Source of the DNA: Bryopsis sp. KO-2023 | Taxonomy: Eukaryota; Chlorophyta; Ulvophyceae; Bryopsidales; Bryopsidaceae | Direction of reading: 5' to 3' | DNA length: 64,000 bases | NCBI GenBank assembly: GCA_030272585.1 | Contig: BSYQ01000004.1 | Location: forward strand, 2,232,001-2,296,000 | In this document: positions 42,542-55,500 of the stretch, in pieces | Position numbering within the stretch: position 1 is the first letter of the stretch | Layout of the letters: each line of letters starts with the position of its first letter | Translations under genes and position numbers: made by a program | The notes under the pieces: generated by a model | The model's input: the letters and a program-made list of their open reading frames with translations, nothing else | Databases searched by the model: none | Told to the model about the DNA's origin: nothing

Positions 42542-45500
42542 GTGCGACTCGGGAGGGAAGTCGTCTCGAACATGCCAGCACAAGCAATTCTACACCTTGA
42601 TGAAGCGAAATCAGGACTTGGTTGCAACAAGGTGACGAATCTGGCGATCTGGGTGGGGGCGTTAACGCTGTGCGAACGAATGATCGCGTCTTGCAAAGCA
42701 GCTCCGGCTTGCGTCGAGGCGAAAGCACGATGCCTCGCTTTGCCGCGTGTGCGTCGACGACCCTGTCGAGCGTCGCGACGTGATCTCGTGTGCGCGGCGA
42801 AAGCCGTCCAAGATTCGAGCGGAGTCGTTATCGTCGGTGCCGGCCTGTCTGGCTTGGCGTGCGCGCTATCGCTGCACAAAGCCGGCGTTCCCTTCTCGGT
42901 TTTGGAAGCGTCCGATGGCGTCGGGGGTCGCGTTCGAACCGATTCCGTCGACGGTTTTCTTCTCGACAGGGGCTTCCAAATCTTTTTGACGGCTTACCCT
43001 GAGGCGCAGGCGACGCTGGACTACGAGAAGCTCGATCTGAAACCGTTCTACGCTGGGGCGAGGGTGTGGTGGAACGGGGCATTTCACAAGGTATCTGACC
43101 CGCTTCGTAATCCGGTCGACGGCGTGCTTTCGCTGCTGAACCCTGTGGGAACGGTCGCGGACAAAGTGCTGGTGGGGCTTCTTCGGTTCAGGGTGTTGTT
43201 GAAAAGCGTGGACGAAATTCTGGAGGCCCCAGAAGAGTCGATCAAATCTCGGTTGCAGGTTGGTGAATTCGCCATAGCGTCACTCCCTGACGAACGGGAC
43301 CAAAAAAAAAAAAATGAAAAAAATGAAAAGTCAAGAAATCACAGCCAATCGCAGGAATTCGGGCCAACTGTTTTTCTCAGGATTGAAAGCCTTGATGACT
43401 CTGCTGATCCCTGGGAAGTTATCCAGTTTTTCTGTCAGTACTTCTGAAAAAGGAGCAAAACTGCTCAGCCTGGCTTTCCTGTAACACTCTGGGGTTGAAT
43501 TCATTGCAACTCGCTCGCCAAAATCAACGCAACGATGCTAAAAGTTTGAAAAGTATCTTGTTGCCTCTAGGTGGAGGGATTCACAAGCTCCATGACGGAC
43601 AAATTTTTCAGGCCGTTCATGGGAGGCATCTTTTTCGATCGGCAGCTGGGGACGTCCTCTCGGCTTTTCGAATTCGTGATGCGCACCTTGGCCTCGGGCG
43701 ATAACTGTTTGCCGTCGCAAGGAATCGGAGCGCTTGCCAGCAACCTTGAAAATCAGCTGCCTTCTGGTAGCATTAAAACAGGTGGGGAAAACATGAGAAT
43801 GAATCTATTTCGAAGAGCAACAATGACTATGGATGCATGAACAGAAATCTGCCCTGGGGCGGATTTGTGTGTTTTATGAATTTTGCCCGAGTTCCATTTC
43901 AAATATCTTCATTTCTGTTTTTCAAAAATCTGTTGCGTACGTTCAAAATTGCAAGGAAAGGTTCTTTCTCCAAATTTTGCCCAGTAGAATAATGAGGAAC
44001 AAATAATTTTGGAACGTAATTTCAAGTGGTGAGCTGTGCGGTCGTCAACTTTTTTTTTTCCCTCTGAATTTTTTTTTCTGCACAGGGATGGAAGTTGTGA
44101 AGTGTGTGCCTTCCTCTGAGGGGGAGCTGGCACGCGTAGAACTTGCTAATGGTGATGTGGTGGAGGCACCCGGAGGGGTGGTGGTGGCTGTGGAGGCACC
44201 CCAAGCTTCCTCTTTGCTGGGCGATATTCTGGGAAAGTCACCCTCCAAATCTGAAGACGGCGTCGGAACGTGCTGTCTTTATTTCAGGTAAGCTAACTCC
44301 ATCCATATACACACATAAACAAACAAACTCTTTCACTCTTGTTCACCCAAACTATCAGTTCCATCCACAGTCAGTGATGTTTTTTTTTTCCCTTTTTTCC
44401 ATCAGCAACAAGATTAGGTCTTTTGCCTGTGAGGGGGAAAAAAATGTTAAGAATCGGAGTAGAACGAAGCGAAGTCCGGGCATCTGTTTGGGGGGGAGGG
44501 GAAGAGAGAAGGCTTTTTGAAAATGGTGTGGTATTGTGTGTGTGTGTTGCTAGGGCACCGTCCGCTCCGAACGACGGTGAGAATATTTTGTATCTGAATG
44601 GCGAGGAGGATGGGGTGGTCAACAATTGCTGCTTCCCATCCACAGTGTCGGCATCGTATGCTCCACCAGGTGAGGTATGAACTGTCAGTTTTGGGGAGGG
44701 GTTTCTTGAACAGCATGAAAAAAAAAACAAGAAAGCATGAGAGAAAAAAACATATGCCTATATCTGCAACAGTGGTGACTTGTGTTCGGCTGTTTTTTTT
44801 CTTCTTTTTTTCAGATTTATGTAGATACTCAGTGCAGCGATTTGATGGAGCAACGTTTGTTCATTTTTTCGTAATCAACCATGTGAATTTTGATGGGTTT
44901 TCTTAATACATTATTCCACTACTGATGTTGTGGTGGAGGGGGTATGACTTTGGAATTTGCACACCAGGCAGTGATGGTCAATGATAATTTTTTTGCGGAT
45001 TGCACGTAGACCCTCGTCTCAGTTTCGACTGTGGGAACACTGGATGAATGCTCCCAAGACGAAGTTGAGGCCGCCGTCCGAAAGCAGTTGTCTGTCTGGT
45101 TCGGAGAGAGCTATGTGGCCAAGTGGGAGTTTCTGCGGATGTACAAAATCCCTTTCGCACAGCCTAATCAGGTTTGTGGGCGTTTTTAATTCTCTGAAGA
45201 GCTTTCCAGCGGTTGTCCAGAAATGTGTTGCATCTTTTCTATACCTCGTTTGTTTTTGGTGTAGGCTCCTCCCACCAACCTGAAGAGGCCAGTCAGTCTT
45301 GGCAACGATTTGTATGTGTGTGGAGACCACAGGGACACCGCCACATTCGACGGTGAGTATTCTACTCACATAACACACGTAATACATACATATAGCTGTC
45401 TATATTTAACAACACACTTTTTTCCATCACACAGGAACAGAAGCAACACCTAACAACCAAAAATTACTCATACAACGTGTCGGCAACAAAAAAAAGTGGT

Positions 45501-45648
45501 GTCGCAAGAAGCAAGAAGTGAAAAAAACGAATTTCCTTGTTTGTTTGTATTTTTTTTGCAACGAAACCTGATGTCTGGCTGTGGTTGGTTAGGTGCGTTG
45601 GTGTCCGGCAGACGAGCAGCTGAAGCTATTCTGAGCACCAAAGCCTGA
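42542..45648 (+). CDS. FAD-dependent amine-oxidase/phytoene-desaturase-like oxidoreductase, probably plastid-targeted
   Basis: Seven exons: 42542-43258, 43571-43781, 44086-44287, 44554-44674, 45010-45171, 45265-45352, 45593-45648, with phases in agreement, 518 residues (472 from the ATG at 42680). The Rossmann motif VIVGAGLSGLACA is followed by an E/GGR segment (LEASDGVGGRVRT) and LLDRGFQIFLTAYPE. That last motif is typical of a flavoprotein clade shared by bacteria and plant plastids. The second FAD contact is LYVCGDHRDTATFDGALVSG near the C-terminus. From Met47 the leader is rich in Ala, Arg and Ser with almost no acidic residues up to residue 30, like a chloroplast transit peptide. I therefore prefer 42680 as the start. 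Reaction unknown; oxidation of a lipid or carotenoid-like substrate is suggested by family. Confidence 0.85.
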
Positions 45649-46721
45649 GCAGCTGATCTTTTGCCCAGAGGGATATTTATCTTCTACATTTTAATCTTCG
45701 AGATTTTGATATCTCACTGCTCATCATTTTTGTCTGCCCCATCTATTGTAACCGAGGCATTCCTTTGCCACCAATTTGAATATCATGCTACCCTGGCTGA
45801 TTCTCCGTTTCTGTCTAAAAAGAAGTGTTGCCATTTAGAATTACAGGAAGAAAACAAGTTCACAGAGCTAAGTTCCGGCCCCAGATTGGATTTGCAGGGG
45901 CGTTTTCTCCACCCATTTCATCTCACTCTTTAACTCCAGTGCTCGGTTCTCTGCAGAAACCAGAACCAATGAAGACTGACCAAACGCACTTTCAAATTCA
46001 ACCAAAGAAAAGAGCCAAAAATTGTTGTCAGACCCCAAAGAAATTGCCATTGACAAATCCAACATCAATTGTTAAATAGAGAATATTCCCTTCCATCTGT
46101 GGATTGTCCAGCCAAACCAAATCCCCCCCGAACAAAAATCCCCAACATGACATTTTCTGGCTCTCGCCGGACTCTCGGGTTTTTCACAACCCTGTTTTTT
46201 TTTCCCTTTTCTTTTTCCCCCAAAACATGCATGGTCCCCTTCCCCCAACCCCCCCTGTAATTTAACTACAGAGAACAATTAAAAAAAAGAATTTAAATAT
46301 GTACAGCCTGTTTTTTTTGTTTTCTTTTCGTCCAATGGTCCCTCTTGCGATTGATCTACACAAGTAAGTTTGCCCCACAATTTAAAAGTAAAAGAAAAAA
46401 AAAAGACATAATCTTCTCGGCCAACCTAATTTCAACATTTTAGAAAAACCCGCTACTCCCAATTCTGGAACTCGCAAAAGCCCATTCAGCCAACATTTAA
46501 AAACCAAAAAAAAAAAAGATCACCCAATCGATGGACGGCAACAACTCGATTTCCCTACCTCTCTTTCGAACAGAAGAAATTCCAAAGCACTCCACACACC
46601 TTGTTTCTTTTTCCTTTTTTCCTGTCTTCTCCATTCTTTTTCTGTTTTTCTTTCTCCCTCACGAGGGGAGATTCTTTTCTTTTCTTCCTTTGGAAAAACC
46701 ACCTTCTTGCTGCTCTAGCTG
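45649..46721. other. 3' region between convergent genes
   Basis: About 1 kb between the ends of the FAD oxidoreductase and the mitochondrial carrier. The DNA is AT-rich with A and T tracts. No coding sequence, RNA or repeat was recognised. Confidence 0.5.
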
Positions 46722-48473
46722 CTACGGGTTGGAACCTATTGAAAACCTATTTTCGATTTCCTCCGCTTTTTTCCCACAGAGGTTGCATTGTTCTTGTTGG
46801 GCCTTCCTGGCATCGGCCTTGTCCTCCAATTCGTTCACCCATAATCTAACCAGCTCGTACGTCCCGAACGAGACAATTGCCATCGGAACCACCTTCAAAC
46901 TGGCTGGCCCGATGCCTCTGTACAGAGCTCCAGGCCCCCCCTCCGAAACTACTTCGTTCAACATCGTGGCAAAATTATGGGACCTACCACTGGCATTCAC
47001 CCCACACACTTGCATCCTCCTCGACACCGTTTCCAAAGGGTAAGCCACCACTTGCCCCATGAAGGCCGAAAACACTCCGAAAGTCAAAGACTGGGTGATC
47101 CCCGGGTCTTTCCCGGATATTCTGGAGTAGGATTTCTTCAAGATGTCGAACAGTCCATACACAATCGCAGCTTCGGGCAGGATTGCTGCCACGCTGGGGC
47201 CCACACCTTTGTACAAGGCTGGCACCCCCTCAGATTTGACTATTTTTGAGAATGCATCGGCTGCACCCTTGTAAGCCCCAGTGGAGTCTATGGTCAATCG
47301 ACTTCTGACGACCTCTAAAGGGTACAGAATAGCATTGCTGGCACCCCCCGCCAATCCAGCCGCGACGAACGTCTGCAAGGTCCCAGGGGATCCGCTGCCC
47401 CCCAAAAACCCTTTGAACGCGTCGAACGCGAAGAAGTCCAGCGCCTTCTGCGGGGCCGACCGAATCACATTCGTCAGGTTGCCTTTGTACAGAGCTTTCC
47501 ATCCTTGGCGCTCGACGACCGCTCTGGCCACAGCCATCGTGCCGAGATCCGATGAGAACGAGCCCGTCATGGCGCTCAGTCTCAAGGTCTCCAGCGGGGC
47601 CGTGGCCGTGCGAGACGCCGCTCCGGCGACCGCACCCGCGAAAAGATGCCCCCAAGGGGATCCCTTGGATTTTTCGTCGTGAACTACGACACATCCCCCC
47701 ACGTCGCAACGTGAACAGCATTCGGCGCTGAGCCAGTAGTCAACAGCCATCCCATTGCTCGGTAGAAGCATGAAAAACCTGCGGAACTCGTTGAATTCCA
47801 CGGTCTCGTTTCCGTCGAGGTCCACTTTGGCCAGCAGCCCCTTCACGGAGTTCGGACGAGATTGGTACACGCACCTGGAGTAGGGGCACTTCACTCGGAC
47901 GTGGGTCAAGCTGTGCTGCAGGTCTAACGGCGTGATTTTGCCATCCCCATCCAAATCGAACAAGTCAAAAGCCCTGCGAAGCGCGCATTCCCTGCTCGAG
48001 ACGTACGTACGAAACGAGTCGAAGTCCACGCCCTTCCTCATTCGCGCTTCGAACTGCTTGGACTCGCTGGACACGGCGAGCACCGAGGATATGAAAACGT
48101 CCACGTAGTCCGTGGGCATCCCATTCTTGAGGGCGAACGCGTGGAGGTCATCGGCGTTGATCCGCCCCGTGTTGTTCGTATCAATCTCTTTGAAGGTTTG
48201 CAGCCATTGGAGATCCAAGCGCTCTTTGACGCCTTGCGCCAACAAAGAAGACCCGCAACTGACGTCCCTTTGGCTACGTCGAGATTCGTCCCCAAATTGA
48301 AATGTGAGATTCGGCGGGTCTGAAACAGCGCGCCTGGCGTGCTCGACCCCAGAACCGGTGGCTTTGATCCCTATCGCCGCCAACACGCGCCACTGAAAAC
48401 TTTCGGGCTGTTTCGGGGGGTACTCGGGCACGTCTTCTCCAACCAGCGAAAAGTCCAAAAAGGAGATTTCCAT
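46722..48473 (-). CDS. calcium-dependent mitochondrial carrier (SCaMC/APC type)
   Basis: Intronless, 583 residues. The N-terminal half carries three EF-hand loops, at about 97-109 (DTNNTGRINADDL), 173-185 (DLDGDGKITPLDL) and 218-230 (DLDGNETVEFNEF). The C-terminal half has the three carrier repeats, with signatures PLETLR (293), PLEVVR (385) and PLETVSRR (479). This architecture is the short calcium-binding ATP-Mg/phosphate carrier of the mitochondrial inner membrane, with EF-hands in the intermembrane space sensing Ca2+. The first carrier signature lacks the usual aromatic-rich spacing but is otherwise regular. A Cys-rich patch (CCSRCDVGGC, about 252) joins the halves. Several Cys near the C-terminus (QCNLCGKK) are unusual. 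Function by family is confident, substrate less so. Confidence 0.92.
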   Translation of the reverse strand: MEISFLDFSLVGEDVPEYPPKQPESFQWRVLAAIGIKATGSGVEHARRAVSDPPNLTFQFGDESRRSQRDVSCGSSLLAQGVKERLDLQWLQTFKEIDTNNTGRINADDLHAFALKNGMPTDYVDVFISSVLAVSSESKQFEARMRKGVDFDSFRTYVSSRECALRRAFDLFDLDGDGKITPLDLQHSLTHVRVKCPYSRCVYQSRPNSVKGLLAKVDLDGNETVEFNEFRRFFMLLPSNGMAVDYWLSAECCSRCDVGGCVVVHDEKSKGSPWGHLFAGAVAGAASRTATAPLETLRLSAMTGSFSSDLGTMAVARAVVERQGWKALYKGNLTNVIRSAPQKALDFFAFDAFKGFLGGSGSPGTLQTFVAAGLAGGASNAILYPLEVVRSRLTIDSTGAYKGAADAFSKIVKSEGVPALYKGVGPSVAAILPEAAIVYGLFDILKKSYSRISGKDPGITQSLTFGVFSAFMGQVVAYPLETVSRRMQVCGVNASGRSHNFATMLNEVVSEGGPGALYRGIGPASLKVVPMAIVSFGTYELVRLWVNELEDKADARKAQQEQCNLCGKKAEEIENRFSIGSNP

Positions 48474-49567
48474 TCCGGGGTTAAAGGAAAAATAAGACAG
48501 CAGCTGCCAAGTATCGCTCGACCTTTCAGCTTTGAATCGCCACGCACGGTCCTCGGAACATTTGTGTGGGGAGCGAGCATCAGCGAGAGAAAGAAAAAAA
48601 ATGATGTGTGGGGGTCCCGAAAACGGCCCTAAACATAACGTAATTAGGTGGAATCGCCCCGTTGCTCAATGGCGTGATGAGTGAGTGAGAAATCGCGTGG
48701 TCTTGTCTGCTCCGGAAACTGTTTTTTTTCCTTTCCCAATCACCATCCATAACGCTGGCAAGGGCAAAAAAGATTGAAAAAAAACTTGAAACACTGTTGA
48801 GAGTCTCAACTTGAGACATGTTCATGTTGAATGTCCGTCTGACAGAGGGCATTTTGACAAGGGTTGGATGAGGAATGGGAAACTGTAGCTTCCATTTTTT
48901 ATTTTCTCTTCTTGATGCTCTGCACATTTGACTCCTTGGATGTTGGATTTTGTGCATTCGATTGTGTGGGTCGGGGTGATGGCTCTCTTCTACTTGGTAA
49001 GTGTAAACAGATTCCAGATTCTTCTGCTGGCTGTCGTAGTTGGGATGCACACGCAATCAAACTGAAAGGATTGCTGTGTGCCTGAAAAAAGCTGGCCCAT
49101 TTTTCGACTCCCCAGCAACATCAACCGCCGCCCCTCCCGCTCTACCAACAAAAAAAGCTAACACACATTACTGAGCATGTCTTTTCTAAATCAATCAAGC
49201 ATGCCATACATCTATCTTTTCTATCCTCTCTGAGAAACTCCCTCCATCCACATTAAAAGCAGTGGCGACTGCCTGCTTTCCATCTCCTGGCATCTCGCAG
49301 TAACAACGATCACCCAAGTGGAAAGACTACACCTGACTGGTATCCCTTGCGGATCACAAACCTTGTGAAAACTCAACCGATATTGGCGTTAGACGATGTA
49401 ACGCACAAAAACGCCCCACCAGCTCTCACGATTAATTTCTCTCTGGACTTCCCACGTCACACCAAGCTGATTTCACACCAGCTCCCGCAGTACGGCGAAG
49501 TCCCCTCACAGAAGAGGCCAAATGCTGGCACAGAAAGGAAAACCTGTGGCAGGTCTTGACAAGCGAG
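48474..49567. other. divergent intergenic region, carrier and RtcB-like gene
   Basis: About 1.1 kb between two start codons pointing apart. It must contain both promoters. No gene is supported; short ORFs here lack codon bias or homology. Confidence 0.45.
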
Positions 49568-51569
49568 ATGCGCAAACGGGTGATTTTCGAATTGGAGGGA
49601 TCCGGCCGGACGAAGCCCGCGGTAATGAATGATGGATGCACTCTCGTGGACCTGATCGCGGCTGCGGGAAACAAACTCAAGTGCGTTTTCTGTCATGATT
49701 GATTTGTGTGTCAATGAATGCCCTCTGAAAGTCCAGTAACTTAGATTGGGAAGATTGGCCCATTTTTGGCTGTATTGAATCCCATTGGTTGCATTTTGTC
49801 AGGGTGAAGCCCAAGAGGCTGTTGTTGGATGGCACTCCGTTGACCGAAGAGTCGATCACAGAACTGGAGGCTGGTTCGAAACTGGTGGTGTGCACTCATG
49901 GCCATGATTGCAGACTATGGTTGAATTCTGTCTGCAAAGGTTCTAATGCAGAAACGATGCCTGAAATCAGCAAATCCCAACCCAGTGCGAGCGAACCGCT
50001 GGATGGGCAAAACAGGAATTCACATTCCGATCCTGGTGCACAAGACGAGGGGGTCAGAAATCGGCCATTAGGTAATGGGGAGGTCGATGTCACTATTTTG
50101 GCGAAAAAAAGCTGCCTGGAATCTGAGGCGATCGATCAATTAAAGCGAACGTTGATCGATTTCCCTAGCATGAGGGTGGCTGCTGGGATGCCCGACCTGC
50201 ACCCCGGCCCCCAATTTCCTATCGGGGCTGCCTTTGCTTCCGAGGGTGAAGTCATGCCCTTCCTTGTGGGGAGCGATGTTGGCTGTGGAATGACTCTCTT
50301 TCCGACCTCGCTGAAGGATCGAGGGCCGAAAAAAGCTCAGAAATGGGTCAGCATGCTGGAGAGCATGGATGGCCCTTGGAACGGCGATGTTCGGCCGCTG
50401 TTGGAGGAGGGGAATGTTCGAGAAACATCCTTCGATAAGGATTGCCTGGGCACGGTGGGAGGTGGAAACCATTTTGCTGAGCTGCAATCTGTGGAAAGTG
50501 TAGAGGACGACGATGAGTTTGAAAAACTGGGGATGAATGAGAGCAAAATGTACCTGCTGGTGCACAGTGGATCGAGGGCTTATGGGGCCCACATCCTGAA
50601 ACAGCATTTGGACAGTCATGGAGTGAAGCCTTTGGTGGAGGGGAGTCCTGAGTTTGATCGCTACATGGAAAAGCATGACAATGCATGTGCCTGGGCTGGG
50701 TGCAATCGACGACTCATAGCTTTCCGGTTTTTGACGGCTCTGGGTGTGGATACTTCTGTGGTGGGGAATCCGGTGCTGGATATTTGTCACAACAATGTCG
50801 TCAAAATGACCAGCCTGCTGGAGGATGGGAGGGCTTTGTGGTTGCATAGGAAGGGCGCCGCACCTGCAGATTGCGGTCCTGTTGTAATTCCAGGTACTGC
50901 TAACCGTTTTCAGATTCTCTATGTACATTGTGAGTCTCCCAGTTAGGTCACTGTGATGAATTTCGTTTAGATGCATAGGCATGTGGTGGGAGAGGGTGTG
51001 GATGCATCCTGGGTGTGATGATGCACCCTGATTCTGCATGCATGGATGCATGCATGCATGATTCACATTTTTACTCGATTTCATAGCGGACGTTGCCTTT
51101 GGATGCATGCACACACACACATGCCAACGATGTTGACTGTGTGTCATTCTCGTCAGGTTCTCGAGGGGCGTTCAGCTATCTCGTCTTGCCAACGCAAAAT
51201 CCATCAGCCCAACGATGCGCCGCCTACAGTCTCGCGCACGGAGCTGGTCGCCGGTGGGCTCGGGGGAAGGCGTTGGCGGTCGGACAAACGAAGTATCCCA
51301 ACCCCAAAGCACTCACGACCACACCACTGGGAAGTCACGTGGTTTGCGATGATGCCACCTTGCTTTACCAGGAACAGCCCGATGCCTACAAAGAAATCGA
51401 TGAAGTGATCGAGGACTTGGAAAATGCGGGGTTGATTAGTGTGGTAGCTGTGTTGAGACCGGTCATTACGTACAAGACCAAAAGCCCAGACCGACAGGGA
51501 GGCTCGCAAAAATGGAAAGATGACAGAAAACGGGCTTCCTTGATTGTTCCGGAATCGGGAAAAGTATGA
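49568..51569 (+). CDS. RtcB-like RNA ligase with an N-terminal ubiquitin-like domain
   Basis: Three exons, 49568-49680, 49803-50893 and 51157-51569, give 538 residues. Residues 1-75 (MRKRVIFELEGSG, LLLDGTPLTEE, AGSKLVV) look like a ubiquitin/doublecortin-type beta-grasp fold. After a polar linker comes RtcB. GMPDLHPGPQFPIGAA and the metal-binding Cys in SDVGCGM are present, as are GTVGGGNHFAEL, HSGSRAYG and HRKGAAPA. AHGAGRRWARGKA carries the His that is guanylylated in RtcB. RtcB joins 2',3'-cyclic-phosphate to 5'-OH RNA ends. The HPGPQ variant and overall length resemble the bacterial RtcB2/release-factor-H-associated branch rather than the eukaryotic tRNA-splicing HSPC117. This makes RNA repair or an organellar role possible. 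The gene is divergent from the carrier gene and convergent with the Tudor/TDBD gene. Confidence 0.88.
51035..51062. repeat. ATGC microsatellite in RtcB-like intron 2
   Basis: Imperfect (TGCA)n run, CTGCATGCATGG then ATGCATGCATGCATG, followed 40 bp later by (CA)n. Intronic, self-complementary, no role assigned. Confidence 0.7.
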
Positions 51570-52542
51570 TTAATTGAAAATGCATTCTTATTTTTTTTTT
51601 AGAGAAGGGCATGTATTGTTTTTAGTTTTCACTTAGATGATGATAAGTGGTGTGGTGGGATTTAGGGGGGGGGGTCGGGGGAGAGGAGTGAATTGAGGGG
51701 TACTTTCTAGTTGTGACATAAGGCATACGTTGGCTTGTATTGTTTTATTAAATAGACATCTTCACCTGAAATTAGACATCATCCCGTGTCCAGTCGACAC
51801 TGATCTAACTTCAAGACAGGTGCTTGTGTGGCATTTTGACCACACCATGTTTGTTCAAAAAACTCATAAGTGCTGCAAAAACACCCTGTGCAAGAATGTA
51901 TTTCCATGTACTCACCTCATCTCACCATGTATTCATATTTCTATCTTAATCTGTCTGTTGTCGACCGAATTCTGAGTATGACATAGAGAATGTCACAGAA
52001 ACTGGCAGTTGACGTGGCGGGATAGAATCAAGGAGCAAGAACCTGTTAACATGAAGCTGATTGCCAATCAGTGATTGACCAGTGGTCTGCATATTGCAAA
52101 AAAACATGTCCCAAATTGAAACATGCTTCGCCTATGTCTTTCAGCAGCAGAGCTTGCTGAAAAAGAGGCTGTTGTGAACCTGCAAACACATTCATTGGAT
52201 AGAGAAGATGGCCACCAGCAACAGAGAGTCTCATTTGATGTCTGGATATGTACGAGTGCATGGGAAGAGCTACTCAACAAAACATTATTCTACATATGAG
52301 AAATATTCACAGATCCAAGTCCGAGAACCTCTCGCTCAAATCGATTTGACAAGCTATGTACACAAGAGAAAACCAAAAAAAGTACCACCAAAAAAAATGA
52401 CAAACATCACCCCACTGCTAACCCCATACTCTATGTGCATCCAAAAATGTGTTTTCCTTTTCTTTCATATGCTATGTAACGTACTTCCATTCAAAGTTTT
52501 CCAATTCCTGCTTTTTTCTCTTTCCATTCATGGTTGTTTTTT
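51570..52542. other. 3' region between convergent genes
   Basis: Between the stops of the RtcB-like and Tudor/TDBD genes. G tract at 51666-51683. No gene, RNA or repeat recognised. Confidence 0.45.
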
Positions 52543-55500
52543 CTAGATACCCCCGAGCAGCATGTCGATCGTTCTATCGTAGTCGGGGTCGGCACCCTGT
52601 TTTGCGAAAACTGGGGTGGGCTTGATGATGATGGATGGAATGGGCTCAGCCGTGAGGCACCCTTGACCGAGAAATCGAACCAAAACATCGTCCAAGTTCT
52701 CTCCGGATGGCAAATAGATCTCCTTGCCCACCCCACCCCCTTCTTTTCCAGCACATCTTCCAAAATCGGAGCAAGTCACAACCCGACCGCACCGTCCGCA
52801 AACGATCCCGTTTCCAGTGAGCCAGCCCTCGGCCAAGGTCTGCTCGGGGGGGCTCCTGTACTCTACCCGGTCCCCCATTCTCACCAGCCCTTCTTTCACC
52901 ATGCCCACGATGATCGGACACTGAGTCTTGAGCCCTGCTTTGACCGTGTTGCTTGGGCAGCACGGTCCCTGATGGCTTTCACTACGGCTGGCACGGCCAG
53001 CTTGCTTCGATGTCTCTTTTGTCGCGGAGGGGACACTGGCTCGCCCATTCGTCGACGATGCAATTTTCCAATCGGCTCTGTTCGCCTTTTGCATGGTCAT
53101 TGCTTGGACCGTGTGTCCGACAGGGGACAGGGTCGATTTTTGCCGAGTGATCAACCCAGACCCGACAGTTGTCCCAGCAGACGATTCGCTCTTGGGTGCC
53201 TGATTGGACCTCATGATTTCCTTCAGAGATCTGACCTTCCTCTGGGAGGTGCCTTTGTCGCAGAAGTCTGGCGATTCGCTGGTGGTGAATGGTTGCGCCT
53301 GTGGACCGAACCCCATCGTTTTCCTTCTGCATGAGGCAGCAAGGGCTGAGGCGGCCATTTGCTCCAGCTCATCGAGATTCGACATGCCAGGAACAGACAG
53401 AATTCTGTCGTGAAAATCAGCTGCGATCCGTGCACGCTTTTCTCTGGCCTGGGCTTGTGGCGACTGACCAGCTGATCTCTGTAAAAAACAGGAAGGTCCC
53501 ACTTAAAAAAATGTGGCGCAAACTTAAACTTCTTTGGATGTTCCGTCAGCCTCGTGATTTCAGGATTTTTCCAACACCTCCGAATTCTTGAGAAGGAGAA
53601 AATATCCCACACAACTTCATGTCCAAAGGGGCACTGCGTTGTGGGTTTCTCTCCCCAGTTGGCCAAATGCATGACATGGAGCAAAAGGCAGGAAAACAAT
53701 CCACAATCAAATCATGCAGGTGGACATATTTCAGGATTTTCCTACCTTCTTTCTATCGTCATTCAAGTAGGTCGCCGCTTTCCAGGGCAACCTTTTGATT
53801 CTGAAGCCAGAAAACCCATTGACCACCCTCATGCCGGCTGCACTTCGTTTCCTGCGAGGAACGGTCATGTCCTCCGGGGATGTGACCGAAACGAGCTCTT
53901 CGCTTTCGGCCTCCGATGTTCCATCTGTCGAAATCAGCAACACACTTCAGCCGATTGATTCTTTCCATCGAAACAGTGACATGTCTTTCTGAGCAGGAAT
54001 GCCTGCTTCCTGGAGAGAAAAGCGAAAAAAGGGGGGGGGGGGGGGGGGTTGAGGAAGGTTTTGATCTTCCTGTTTGTCATAAAGCAGACTGACATGGACC
54101 CAGGTTTCGATGAAGGGTGAGTCAGGGATGCCTGGTGTGTCTTTAGTTTTCCTACTCCACCACACCGCAACAACATTGCGGCTACGATTGCAAGCACGTG
54201 TTCACGATCATTTCGGGTGTCGACGACGTAAGCGAAAGCTGAGGACGAAACCGAAAAAGCTGAATTGCCAGAACGACAACTGGAACGACGAAAAGAGAAC
54301 GCGACGTGACGGATGAGAACTTCTCACTGGTGGCGCGGTGCGAAGCCATCCAACTGCTAACTGGTGTATTCTTCGTCGAAAAAAAGAAAAGGCAAAACAC
54401 GAAGGTGCTCAGAAATCACCCCTCCGTCCACGACCAACGCACCGCCGCACAAGCGGTGGGAGGAAAAGGATCCAAAGAAAAAAAAAAACAAACATGCTCC
54501 CTCCGAGAGTCTGTTTCGAGTGTTGTTTCCCCCCCCCCTGGTGTTTTTCGTCCAGCAAGCCAACGAGCCGACATACCTTCGGAGCCGACTCCCTCCGTTG
54601 ACATAACCCTCAAATACTCCCCGTCAGAAGACATACTTCTGGCGTTTCGTTTCCTGCGTTTAAATCAGGCGACACACCGACGCTTATAGATCGCTCGACC
54701 CCACACGTCCACACACAACCTCAAGGCGCCCAACGAACACAACACAGCAGACGAAAGAGACACACCTCGGTCGGAATAAGCTCTTGGTGACCCGCGGCAG
54801 ATTCGGCGGGAGGCCCACAGTTGCCTTACTAACCCCTTGAGCGGTTGCGTATTTCTCAAAATCTGCGGAGGACGCCACCAAGGCAGGATTAACAACAATT
54901 CCTTCCCGCAGGACACATAGGTGTCACGGCGCATCATTCATCTAATATCTTCACGCCAGCCATCAGTCAAAATCCAAACCATCCGACGAACCACACCAGG
55001 AAAGGGGGGGTGGCGGAGGGGGAGGTGGAAAGACGACCGTCCCTCTTTCTTTTTTTTTTGTCTTTTTCGTTTTCATTGGATGTGAATTCGACAGAGGGCG
55101 TTATTCACCTTTCTTTCGCCTCCGATTCTTCCCAGCGTCTTGCTTGGTTGCCAGTACATGCACCTAAAAAAAAACCAATCATCACACCACGAAAAAAGAA
55201 GAAGGAAATAGGCGTAACCCCGCACGTGTCGCGGTGTGTGTGGGAAAGCGACACTACAGTTGTCGAAGGTGCTCCCCACCTTGCGAGCAGGTCGTCGGGA
55301 TGGACCGCATTTCTTTTTCTTCGTTGCTTTCTCCTTTGGACGCTCCTCGGGGGTGTCCAGTATCTTGACCAACCTTGAAGAAAAAAAACGATCTTTAGCA
55401 ACGACTCGTCGTGGAAATCTGACGCCTTGTCCACCTGGGAAATGCGTGACTCGGCGAACAGGGTTTCGAGAGGGTGCTAAGAACCAAGAAAAGCAGAAAA

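Noticed and set aside
46531-47043. Plus-strand ORF across the carrier gene 3' end
   Set aside because: It is antisense shadow of the intact 583-residue mitochondrial carrier.
55010-55260. Hydrophobic Phe/Leu-rich reading frame as a membrane protein
   Set aside because: It is the translation of a T-rich intron of the Tudor/TDBD gene; real exons flank it with matching phases.
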